Shown: one piece after another, positions 1 to 7,900 of the stretch
Position numbering within the stretch: position 1 is the stretch's first letter
Layout of the letters: each line of letters opens with the position of its first letter
Assembly (NCBI GenBank): GCA_045632605.1
Contig: JAZQXA010000052.1
Span: 1 to 20,549 of the forward strand
DNA length: 20,549 nucleotides
Source of the DNA: Flemingiibacterium sp045632605
Lineage (GTDB): Bacteria; Bacillota; Clostridia; Oscillospirales; CAG-272
Reading direction: 5' to 3'
Position numbers and translations under genes: made by a program
Notes under the pieces: generated by a model
The model's database searches: none
What the model saw: the letters and a program-made list of their open reading frames with translations, nothing else
Told to the model about the DNA's origin: nothing

Positions 1-59
1 CCTATACGCCAAATCCACGTTCTTGCAGGAAATCGACCATATATCTTATACGCAAAATC

Positions 60-1889
60 TTATTCCATTCCCCTGACAATATTAATAATCGCAGTTCCAT
101 ACTTTTGAACTCTTTCCTCGCTTATTCCGCGGATTGTGAGCAGCTCGTATACGTTTGTAGGACGAACGGTGCATATTTCGCGCAGAGTCATGTCTGTGAA
201 TATGACATATGCCGGAACACCGCGGCGGTCAGCTGTTTCGCGGCGGAAAGCACGCAGCTTTTCGTAAAGCTCGCGGTCGATATTTTTGGGGATAACAGCT
301 TCGTTGGAACGCCGTGTTCCCTTTTTGGGGGATTGAGCCTTTTTGACCTTGAGCGTCAAACGCTTGCCTGAAGAAAGAAATCGGTCAAGTGCCGGGGCAA
401 TTGCAAGAGTCGGGTATTGTCCGTCGTTTCGGATGAGAAATCCCGATTCAACCATACGCGATATAACATCTCTTATAATAACAGTCGAGGTGTCGGAAAG
501 AAGACCGAAGGCACGTTCGCGTGTATATCCGAATGCCGCCATTCTGCCGTTATCGATTCCGTGCAGAAAATCGGCAATAAACGCCGCACCGTAACGTTCA
601 CCGGTGATGTCCACCGCCATACGAATAGCTCTAACAATGTCGGTGACATCCATAACCTCGGCTTCACCTCGGCAGGACGAGCATCTGTCGCACTTGTCCG
701 ACAAGGGAGCCTCGCCGAAATACCGCAGAATACACCCTCGCAGACAGTCGGTCGTTTTGCAGTAGGAAATCATTTCTTCGAGCTTTTCGTACCGGCGTTT
801 TTTCGCGGTTTCAAGCTCTTTTTCGTCAAGTTCCTCGTCCTCACCGGTGCTGTTTTCAATGAGGAATTTTGCCGTATGAATATCGGCGGCACTGTAGAGC
901 AAAATGCAGTCTGCCTGGCTTCCGTCACGTCCGGCTCTGCCGGCTTCCTGATAATACGCCTCCATCGAAAGCGGCATATTGTAGTGGATGATAAATTCAA
1001 CGTCCGGTTTGTCGATGCCCATGCCGAATGCGTTTGTCGCAATGATAACCGGCTTTCGGTCGTGTATAAATTCATCCTGATTAAAGGCGCGCTCCGTGTC
1101 GGAAAGACCGGCATGGTAATATGTTACAGGATAGCCCGCCGCAGATAGCTTGCTGTAAATTTTCTCGACGTTTTTTCGCGTCATAGCGTAAATAATACCC
1201 GATTTGTCGGGGTTGTCATCAAGGTATGAGCGTATGTAATCGAGTCTTGCCGAGGTGTCGGTCACGCCGAAATAGAGATTCGGACGGTCAAAGCCGGTTG
1301 TGATTTCAAACGGAGAATCAAGTCCCAAAAGGTCGGTGATATCCGCTTTCACTTGCTCTGTTGCAGTTGCTGTAAATGCCGCTACAACGGGACGGCGAGT
1401 GAAATTTGACACAAAATCTGCGATATGCGTATAGCTCGGGCGAAAATCGTGTCCCCACTGCGAAACACAGTGCGCTTCGTCAACGGCTACAAGAGAGATA
1501 TCCATGTCGGCGACAAGCTCAAGAAAGCCGTCGGTCATAAGTCTTTCCGGAGCAACGTATATGATTTTGTAAACGCCCCGGCGTACATTGTCAAGAGCGA
1601 GCATATATTGACGCGAGGTAAGTGAGCTGTTGAGATAAGCGGCACGGATGCCGTTCTGATTCAGAGCACCGACCTGGTCCTTCATCAGCGAAATAAGCGG
1701 TGATATTACAAGTGTTATTCCCTTAAGCATCAGTGCCGGTATCTGATAACAGATTGATTTTCCCGCACCGGTCGGCATGACCGCAAGCACATCATTTCCC
1801 TCAAGGATATTGTCAATTATTGCTTCCTGTCCGTCTCGAAAAGAGGTGTAACCGTAATACTGGCGCAGAAGCGTATATTTATCCTGCAT
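60..1889 (-). CDS. recQ: ATP-dependent DNA helicase RecQ
   Basis: A 3'-5' superfamily 2 DNA helicase of 609 aa, acting in recombination and fork repair in the cytoplasm. The protein shows the RecQ-specific motif 0 (FRDGQEAI, residues 17-24), Walker A MPTGAGKS (38-45), DEAH box (137-140) followed by the aromatic-rich loop with SQWGHDFRP, and motifs V/VI (ATNAFGMGIDKPDV, then QEAGRAGRDG). Next comes a zinc-binding cysteine cluster (CLRG, then CDRCSSC), a winged-helix RQC region with the ITGERYGAAFIADFLHG segment, and a C-terminal HRDC domain in the last ~70 residues. The domain set and length match full-length bacterial RecQ. The ATG is preceded by GGGAG about 6 nt upstream on the minus strand. 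It is transcribed alone, divergently from the glycogen operon, with no functional link seen. Identification is secure. Confidence 0.97.
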   Translation of the reverse strand: MQDKYTLLRQYYGYTSFRDGQEAIIDNILEGNDVLAVMPTGAGKSICYQIPALMLKGITLVISPLISLMKDQVGALNQNGIRAAYLNSSLTSRQYMLALDNVRRGVYKIIYVAPERLMTDGFLELVADMDISLVAVDEAHCVSQWGHDFRPSYTHIADFVSNFTRRPVVAAFTATATEQVKADITDLLGLDSPFEITTGFDRPNLYFGVTDTSARLDYIRSYLDDNPDKSGIIYAMTRKNVEKIYSKLSAAGYPVTYYHAGLSDTERAFNQDEFIHDRKPVIIATNAFGMGIDKPDVEFIIHYNMPLSMEAYYQEAGRAGRDGSQADCILLYSAADIHTAKFLIENSTGEDEELDEKELETAKKRRYEKLEEMISYCKTTDCLRGCILRYFGEAPLSDKCDRCSSCRGEAEVMDVTDIVRAIRMAVDITGERYGAAFIADFLHGIDNGRMAAFGYTRERAFGLLSDTSTVIIRDVISRMVESGFLIRNDGQYPTLAIAPALDRFLSSGKRLTLKVKKAQSPKKGTRRSNEAVIPKNIDRELYEKLRAFRRETADRRGVPAYVIFTDMTLREICTVRPTNVYELLTIRGISEERVQKYGTAIINIVRGME

Positions 1890-1923
1890 CTTTTTCTCCC
1901 GAATAGTGTAATTAATTATAAGT

Positions 1924-1952
1924 ATTATATCGCATTTTTCGGAAATTGTAAA
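1924..1952 (-). promoter_or_regulatory. Sigma-A type promoter of recQ
   Basis: Read on the minus strand, a TTTACA -35 (1947-1952) is followed after exactly 17 bp by a perfect TATAAT -10 (1924-1929). This lies about 35 bp upstream of the recQ start codon. Assignment rests on consensus match and position only. Confidence 0.75.
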
Positions 1953-2018
1953 GGTGCTCTCCCAAAATAATCTAAGCGTAATTTTTTATTCTGACAAAAA
2001 ATTTTGATTCTTTCGCTT

Positions 2019-2051
2019 TCGACAAATTTTATCCCGAACGTGGGGTATAAT
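2019..2051 (+). promoter_or_regulatory. Probable promoter of the glycogen operon
   Basis: A perfect TATAAT at 2046-2051 lies 39 bp upstream of the glgB ATG. The -35 is weak: TCGACA (2019-2024) matches well but would need a 21-bp spacer, and GACAAA (2021-2026) sits at 19 bp. A poor -35 often goes with activator dependence, but no operator is recognised here. Confidence 0.5.
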
Positions 2052-2090
2052 ATAAATAAATTTAAGGATTATATGAGAGGTTGAAGTTTG

Positions 2091-4058
2091 ATGGCAAAAA
2101 GTAAGGTTTCGAACGAAAAAAATGAGCTTGCCCCATATTTTTTTCATCAGGGGACAAATTTCAGAGCATATGAATATCTCGGCTGTCACATGAAAACAGA
2201 TGGGAAAACATATGAATACACATTCAGAGTATGGGCGCCCAACGCCGAAACAGTAGAAATTGTGGGTGATTTTAACGAATGGCAGCCGACTGCAAAGCTG
2301 ACACGCACCACCGGCATGGGCATTTGGGAATATATTCTGAAATCGGACATTTCGCTCGACGGAAATAATTACAAATATCGCATCACCGGAAAAAACGGGG
2401 TACACCTTAAAGCAGACCCATACGCAAGATATTCGCAAACATTAAAAGGTACAGCATCGAAAATATATGAGGAAAAGCCGTTTGACTGGACAGATATGCT
2501 ATGGCTTAAAAGACGGAGAAAGACTTTGAGCGGCAGCGGTGCATTTTTTCCTCATCCGATGAATATTTATGAGATACATCTCGGCTCATGGAAAACAAAG
2601 GGCGGCAAGACAACAAAAGATGGCGAAAACTATTTAAATTACCGCGAAATTGCGGACGAGCTTGCGCCGTATGTCAAAAGAATGGGATATACTCACGTTG
2701 AACTGCTTCCGATAGCGGAGCATCCGTTCGACGGCTCGTGGGGATATCAGGTGTGCGGTTATTATTCTCCCAGCGCGAGATTCGGAACGCCGGAGGATTT
2801 CCGCTATTTTGTAAACAAGCTCCACTCCGCAGGAATCGGCATAATTCTCGACTGGGTTCCCGCACATTTTCCGAAAGATGAGCACGGACTTTATGAGTTT
2901 GACGGTCAGCCGCTTTATGAATATCAGGGCACTGACCGGATGGAGCACAAGGTATGGGGAACACGATTCTTCGACGTCGCAAGAAACGAAGTCGAGAGCT
3001 TTCTTATCTCAAATGCGCTTTATTGGCTTCGTGAATTTCATATTGACGGTCTTCGTGTTGATGCCGTCGCTTCTATGCTTTATCTTGATTTTGACCGTGC
3101 GCCGGGCGAATGGGTCCAAAACGAATACGGCGAAAACAAGAATCTTGAAGCAATTGCGTTTTTCAGAAAGCTCAATACCGTTATCTTTGCCGAATTTCCC
3201 GATATACTCATGATAGCGGAAGAATCGACCGCATGGCCGATGGTTACAAAGCCGGCACATGACGGCGGACTCGGATTTAATTTCAAGTGGAACATGGGCT
3301 GGGCAAACGATACGTTCGACTATGTTTCAACAGACCCGATATTCAGGAAATATCATCACGAAAAGCTGACATTCCCGATGATGTATTCGCTTTCGGAAAA
3401 CTATATTCTTCCCGTTTCGCACGACGAGGTGGTTCACGGAAAGAAATCACTGCTCGACAAAATGTTTGGCGACTACGGTATGAAATTTGCAGGAATGCGT
3501 GTTTTCATGGCGTATCAGATGACTCATCCCGGAAAAAAGCTGACATTTATGGGATGTGAATACGCCCCATTCCGTGAGTGGGACTACGAAAACGAGCTCG
3601 AATGGTTTATGCTTGACTATGAGCCTCACCGAAAAATGCAGGACTACACTGCTGCGCTAAATAGCTTTTATCTTGAAAAGAAGCCGCTGTGGGAGCTTGA
3701 TTTTTCGTGGGAAGGCTTCGATTGGATATATCCCGACATGAATGAGCTTAACGTCATCGCTTACCGTCGCCGTGACACTTTGGGAAACGAGCTTATTATT
3801 GTCCTTAATTTTTCTCCCGTTTCACGCGAAGGATTCACGCTTGTGGGATTATCTCATGTAAGATACACCGAGGTCTTTAATTCTGATGATACCTTGTTCG
3901 GCGGCGAGGGCAGACTTAATCCGGGGCCGCTTGAAACCTCAGAGGTCATCAGCGGAACAAGGGAGTTAAAGCTGACGCTTCCGGGGCTCTCTGCGGTGAT
4001 ACTTGAGCCGATTCCACCGGTTCGCGCTGCACGAAAAAAGGCAGGTAAAGCCCTATAA
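2091..4058 (+). CDS. glgB: 1,4-alpha-glucan branching enzyme (GH13_9)
   Basis: Forms alpha-1,6 branches in glycogen by moving an alpha-1,4 oligoglucan. The protein is 655 aa from the ATG. An N-terminal CBM48 region is seen around residues 40-120 (RVWAPNAETVEIVGDFNEW), followed by the GH13 barrel: region I DWVPAHF, region II GLRVDAVASMLY with predicted nucleophile Asp324, region III AEEST with acid/base Glu377, and region IV PVSHDEVVHG with Asp445. It ends in an all-beta C-terminal domain. EHPFDGSWGYQVCGYYSPS and FMGCEYAPFREW are typical GlgB blocks. Length fits bacterial GlgB lacking the extra N-terminal module. A TTG three bases upstream of ATG is in frame; GAGAGG (2075-2080) is 10 nt from ATG and 7 nt from TTG, so TTG cannot be excluded. 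It is the first gene of the glycogen operon. Confidence 0.97.
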   Translation: MAKSKVSNEKNELAPYFFHQGTNFRAYEYLGCHMKTDGKTYEYTFRVWAPNAETVEIVGDFNEWQPTAKLTRTTGMGIWEYILKSDISLDGNNYKYRITGKNGVHLKADPYARYSQTLKGTASKIYEEKPFDWTDMLWLKRRRKTLSGSGAFFPHPMNIYEIHLGSWKTKGGKTTKDGENYLNYREIADELAPYVKRMGYTHVELLPIAEHPFDGSWGYQVCGYYSPSARFGTPEDFRYFVNKLHSAGIGIILDWVPAHFPKDEHGLYEFDGQPLYEYQGTDRMEHKVWGTRFFDVARNEVESFLISNALYWLREFHIDGLRVDAVASMLYLDFDRAPGEWVQNEYGENKNLEAIAFFRKLNTVIFAEFPDILMIAEESTAWPMVTKPAHDGGLGFNFKWNMGWANDTFDYVSTDPIFRKYHHEKLTFPMMYSLSENYILPVSHDEVVHGKKSLLDKMFGDYGMKFAGMRVFMAYQMTHPGKKLTFMGCEYAPFREWDYENELEWFMLDYEPHRKMQDYTAALNSFYLEKKPLWELDFSWEGFDWIYPDMNELNVIAYRRRDTLGNELIIVLNFSPVSREGFTLVGLSHVRYTEVFNSDDTLFGGEGRLNPGPLETSEVISGTRELKLTLPGLSAVILEPIPPVRAARKKAGKAL

Positions 4059-4088
4059 ACGACGAAATTGCAATCCCTTTTTATAGGG
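4051..4088 (+). promoter_or_regulatory. Inverted repeat spanning the glgB stop codon and glgC leader
   Basis: CCCTATAAA (4051-4059) and its exact complement TTTATAGGG (4080-4088) form a 9-bp stem with a 20-nt loop. The left arm contains the glgB stop codon and the right arm ends 5 nt before the glgC GGAGG. No U-tract follows, so it is not a standard terminator. It could act as an intercistronic processing or stability element, or affect ribosome loading on glgC. Confidence 0.45.
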
Positions 4089-4105
4089 AGAACGGAGGAA
4101 TTTTT

Positions 4106-5314
4106 ATGCATGGAAAAAAAGAATGTGTCGCAATGCTGCTTGCAGGCGGTCAGGGCAGCCGACTTTATACACTAACAGAAAAGACCGCAAAGCCTGCTGT
4201 AGCTTTCGGTGGGAAGTACCGCATCATCGACTTTACGCTCTCAAACTGCGTAAATTCGGGAATCGACACAGTGGGCGTTCTGACACAGTATCAGCCGCTT
4301 GTACTGAACGAATATATCGGAAACGGTCAGCCGTGGGACCTCGACAGACTCGACGGCGGAGTAATGGTTCTGCCGCCGTATCAGGGACACAGCTCCGCGG
4401 ACTGGTACAGAGGCACGGCCAACGCGATATATCAGAATCTCAACTTCATCGACAGATATGACCCCGATTATGTACTAATACTTTCCGGCGACCATATCTA
4501 CAAGATGGATTATTCGAAAATGCTTGATTTTCATAAAAAAACGAACGCCGGCGCAACTATAGCGGTCATCGACGTTCCACTTGACCAGGCAAGCCGTTTT
4601 GGTATAATGAACACTGCCGAGGACGGACGCATAACCGAATTTGAAGAAAAGCCGCCTCATCCGAAAAGCACAAAGGCCTCAATGGGCATATATATCTTCA
4701 ACCGCCGTCTGCTTGAAAAATATCTTATAGCGGATGAAAAGGATTCAAAATCATCAAACGACTTCGGAAAAAATATCATCCCGGCGATGCTTTCAGAGGG
4801 TGAAACCATGTATGCCTACAGCTTTGAGGGATACTGGAAAGACGTCGGAACAATCGAGAGCCTTTGGGAAGCGAATATGGACTTGCTTGGGGAAAAACCG
4901 GTCTTTGATTTGTTCGACACCGAGCATAGGATATATTCACGTAATCTCGCCCGTGCTCCGCATTATATAGGTTCGGGTGCAAAGGTTTCAAATTCAATCA
5001 TAACCGAGGGATGTACAGTATTTGGCACAGTTGAAAACTCGATTCTTTTCAGCGGCGTAACGGTTGAGCGAGGAGCGCACATCTGCGGCTCAATCATAAT
5101 GAACGACACCAAGATAAAAGAGGGCGCATCCGTTCGATATTCGATAATTGACGGAGATACAAAAGTCGGTGCAAGAGCAGTTATCGGCGAAGATAAAGCC
5201 GAGGGCGGCAAAGTTACGCTTATAGGCGGCGGACTCGAAATTAAATCCGACACAGTTATACCGGCAGGCGCAATGGTAAACTGTGCGTATATAAACGAGC
5301 ACAAAAAGGTATAG
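4106..5314 (+). CDS. glgC: Glucose-1-phosphate adenylyltransferase, catalytic subunit
   Basis: Makes ADP-glucose from glucose-1-phosphate and ATP, the committed step of glycogen synthesis. The 402-aa protein opens with the nucleotide-binding loop AGGQGSRLYTLTEKTAKPAV. It has SGDHIYKMDY with catalytic Asp129, EFEEKPPHP with the glucose-1-phosphate-binding Lys182, and WKDVGTIESLWEAN. The C-terminal third is a left-handed beta-helix of hexapeptide-like repeats. All catalytic landmarks of the family are present, unlike in its neighbour GlgD. GGAGG at 4094-4098 sits 7 nt before the ATG. The gene follows glgB by 47 nt and precedes glgD by 14 nt. In Firmicutes the active enzyme is commonly a GlgC/GlgD hetero-oligomer. 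Confidence 0.97.
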   Translation: MHGKKECVAMLLAGGQGSRLYTLTEKTAKPAVAFGGKYRIIDFTLSNCVNSGIDTVGVLTQYQPLVLNEYIGNGQPWDLDRLDGGVMVLPPYQGHSSADWYRGTANAIYQNLNFIDRYDPDYVLILSGDHIYKMDYSKMLDFHKKTNAGATIAVIDVPLDQASRFGIMNTAEDGRITEFEEKPPHPKSTKASMGIYIFNRRLLEKYLIADEKDSKSSNDFGKNIIPAMLSEGETMYAYSFEGYWKDVGTIESLWEANMDLLGEKPVFDLFDTEHRIYSRNLARAPHYIGSGAKVSNSIITEGCTVFGTVENSILFSGVTVERGAHICGSIIMNDTKIKEGASVRYSIIDGDTKVGARAVIGEDKAEGGKVTLIGGGLEIKSDTVIPAGAMVNCAYINEHKKV

Positions 5315-5328
5315 GAGGGATAATCACA

Positions 5329-6462
5329 ATGTTTGTTCAAGGTATAATTTTTTCAAATCTGCATGACAAAAACATCTCCGAGCTGACTCGTCGCCGTACA
5401 ATGGCATCCGTACCGTATGCCTGCCGTTACAGACTCATCGACTTTGCTCTTTCCAACATGGTAAATTCGGGAATCACCTCGGTGAATGTAATAACCCACT
5501 ATAATTACCAGTCACTCCTCAGTCATATCGGTTCGGGAAAAGACTGGGACCTCGCCAGACGTTCGGGCGGTATAAAGATACTTTCACCGTATATGACTGC
5601 TTTTTCAAATGACCAAAATCAACTTTATAACACACGTCTTGAGGCACTCAAAAGCGTGAATTATTCCCTGTCGCGCTTCACCTGCGACTATGTGGTGCTG
5701 TCCGACTGTGACGTTATCTGCAATATCGACCTTAATGACATGATAAACGACCACATCGAAAACGGGGCTGATATCACAATTGCAGTAAAGCGTATGCTTC
5801 TCACCCGTGATTCCAGCCGCAGAAATGTAATAATCGACTCCGACGAAACGGGACGTATAACCGATGTCAATGCATATCCCACGAATATTACGGGATATCG
5901 CGACGTCGACCTCAATATTCTCGTTATCGGCAGAGAGTATCTGCAGAGCATCGTCCTCGATGCCATAGCACATGGCTTCACCAGCTTCAATCGCGATATT
6001 CTTTCACGCGGTGTGGGCAGACGTAATTTCCGCACTTACAGATACGACGGATATTTTGCGACAATAGGCTCACTCACTGATTATTATTCACATTCGATGG
6101 AGCTTTTATCAAGCAGTGAAAGCCGCGATAAACTGTTCGGTATAAAAAGCCGCCCGATATATACAAAGGTGCAAAACTCCGTTCCGGCAAAATACAGTGA
6201 GTCGGCAAAGGTTTCAAATTCGCTTGTAGCTGACGGCTGTGTCATCGATGGTACGGTTGAAAATTCAATCCTTTTCCGCGGCGTCAAGATAGGAAAAGGC
6301 ACAACGGTCAAAAATTCTATTCTATTCCAGGGAACTTACACCGGCGAAAATGTCATGCTTAACTGTGTGATATCCGACAAAAACGCCATAATCCGTGACG
6401 GACGTACCCTCTCGGGACATGAATCCCTGCCGTTCTTTATCGAAAAGGGGCGGATGGTATGA
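5329..6462 (+). CDS. glgD: Glucose-1-phosphate adenylyltransferase-like regulatory subunit GlgD
   Basis: A 377-aa paralogue of GlgC, predicted to be the non-catalytic partner that modulates it. It keeps the fold landmarks (YRLIDFALSNMVNSGI, GSGKDWDLAR, FATIGSLTDYYSHSMELL, C-terminal hexapeptide helix with DGTVENSILFRGVKIGKGT) but lacks the active residues. The GGxGxRL nucleotide loop is replaced by IIFSNLHDKNISELT, the SGDHIYKMDY block by SDCDVICNID, and the EEKP sugar-phosphate motif by DVNAYPTN. This pattern is known for GlgD of Gram-positive bacteria. AGGAGGG at 5313-5319 overlaps the glgC stop codon and is 9 nt from the ATG, so translation is probably coupled. The 3' end overlaps glgA by 4 nt (ATGA). 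Confidence 0.95.
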   Translation: MFVQGIIFSNLHDKNISELTRRRTMASVPYACRYRLIDFALSNMVNSGITSVNVITHYNYQSLLSHIGSGKDWDLARRSGGIKILSPYMTAFSNDQNQLYNTRLEALKSVNYSLSRFTCDYVVLSDCDVICNIDLNDMINDHIENGADITIAVKRMLLTRDSSRRNVIIDSDETGRITDVNAYPTNITGYRDVDLNILVIGREYLQSIVLDAIAHGFTSFNRDILSRGVGRRNFRTYRYDGYFATIGSLTDYYSHSMELLSSSESRDKLFGIKSRPIYTKVQNSVPAKYSESAKVSNSLVADGCVIDGTVENSILFRGVKIGKGTTVKNSILFQGTYTGENVMLNCVISDKNAIIRDGRTLSGHESLPFFIEKGRMV

Positions 6463-7880
6463 AAAAAATATTGTTTGTCGGCTCGGAAGCCGCCCCCTTT
6501 GCGGCAACGGGCGGACTCGGGGATGTGCTCGGCTCGCTTCCCTCTGCTCTGACCCGTTCGGGAAATGTGGATGTACGTGTCGTTCTTCCCTTATACAAGG
6601 GTACTGCCGAAAGATATAAAGACAAAATGAAGCTCCTTGCCGAATTTACAGTATGGCTTTCGTGGCGTCAGCTTTACTGCGGAGTTTGGTCGTATGATAT
6701 GGATGGGGTTACTTATTATTTCATTGATAATGAGTATTATTTTCACCGTCAGTCACTTTACGGCAGCTTCGACGACGGCGAACGGTATGCATATTTCTGC
6801 CGTGCCGTTCTTGAAATGCTGCCTCACATCGGCTTCATGCCCGACATTCTTCACGCAAACGACTGGCAGAGTGCACTCTCGGTCATATATCTGAAGCGGC
6901 AGTATGCTTATCGTGAGGGCTACGCCGATATAAAGGCGGTCTATACGATTCACAATATCGGATATCAGGGGATATATAACTTCGATATTTTGGGAGATGT
7001 TTTTGCCCTCGACTCGTGGGACAGATATATCGTCGAATACGACGGCTGTATCAATCTGACAAAAGGTGCAATAGTCTGCTGTGACAGACTGACAACAGTG
7101 AGCCCGACCTACGCCGCCGAGATACACGATGAATACTTTGCAAGCGGACTGCATCACATCGTTCGCATGTACGGACACAAATGTGTCGGCATAATAAACG
7201 GCATCGACACCGATTACTATAACCCCGAAACCGATGCTGATATCACTAAAAAGTTCAGCGCAGACAGTGTAGAAGATAAAGAAAAAAACAAGACCGCACT
7301 TCAAAAAGAAATGGGACTTCCACAAAAAAACGTACCGCTTATCGCAATGGTATCAAGACTCGTTTCGCACAAGGGCTTCGACCTCGTAAAATGCGTTGCG
7401 GATGATATAATGAGATATGACGTTCAGCTTGTACTGCTCGGCACGGGAGATGCCGAATTTGAATGGTTCTTTTCCGACCTTGCAAAACGGTATCCGGACA
7501 AATGTGCGGTCAGATTAGCTTTTGACAAGTCGCTTTCAAAGCGTATATACGCCGGCGCGGATATTTTTCTGATGCCGTCAAAATCCGAGCCCTGCGGACT
7601 CGCACAAATGATTGCCTCACGTTACGGCACTGTACCGATTGTTCGTGAAACCGGCGGACTTCGTGACACGATAAAACCCTATAATCCCGAAACCGGCGAG
7701 GGCAACGGAATCACGTTCGCAAGCTATAACGCACATGATATGCTCGATGCAATTCACCGTGTCACCGAGTTTTACAGCGATGCCGACAGATGGGAGGAGC
7801 TTGTTTTAAACGCCATGAAGATGGATTTCTCATGGAATGCTTCGGCAATGAAATACCTCGAAATGTACGATAATCTCTGA
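6459..7880 (+). CDS. glgA: Glycogen synthase, ADP-glucose type (GT5)
   Basis: Elongates alpha-1,4-glucan with ADP-glucose. The 473-aa length is close to E. coli GlgA. The N-terminal Rossmann domain starts KKILFVGSEAAPFAATGGLGD and continues with HANDWQSAL and YTIHNIGYQG. The C-terminal domain has INGIDTDYYNPETD, AMVSRLVSHKGFD, and the GT5 signature KSEPCGLAQMIASRYGTVP with conserved Glu377, then RETGGLRDT. The Lys of the family K-x-G-G-L motif is Ala16 here, although TGGLGD is kept. The start overlaps the glgD stop (ATGA), with AAGGGG at 6445-6450 as ribosome site. Next is glgP after 20 nt. Function is assigned with high confidence from whole-length similarity and context. Confidence 0.96.
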   Translation: MKKILFVGSEAAPFAATGGLGDVLGSLPSALTRSGNVDVRVVLPLYKGTAERYKDKMKLLAEFTVWLSWRQLYCGVWSYDMDGVTYYFIDNEYYFHRQSLYGSFDDGERYAYFCRAVLEMLPHIGFMPDILHANDWQSALSVIYLKRQYAYREGYADIKAVYTIHNIGYQGIYNFDILGDVFALDSWDRYIVEYDGCINLTKGAIVCCDRLTTVSPTYAAEIHDEYFASGLHHIVRMYGHKCVGIINGIDTDYYNPETDADITKKFSADSVEDKEKNKTALQKEMGLPQKNVPLIAMVSRLVSHKGFDLVKCVADDIMRYDVQLVLLGTGDAEFEWFFSDLAKRYPDKCAVRLAFDKSLSKRIYAGADIFLMPSKSEPCGLAQMIASRYGTVPIVRETGGLRDTIKPYNPETGEGNGITFASYNAHDMLDAIHRVTEFYSDADRWEELVLNAMKMDFSWNASAMKYLEMYDNL

Positions 7881-7900
7881 AAATATAAAGGAATAAAACG

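Noticed and set aside
1..59. Possible gene downstream of recQ on the minus strand
   Set aside because: Only a 12-codon frame ending in TAG fits; there is no ribosome site, and no hairpin-plus-U-tract terminator is visible either.
417..1148. 243-aa open frame on the plus strand across recQ
   Set aside because: It is antisense to a complete RecQ with all motifs, shows no recognisable domain, and is explained by codon bias of the minus-strand gene.
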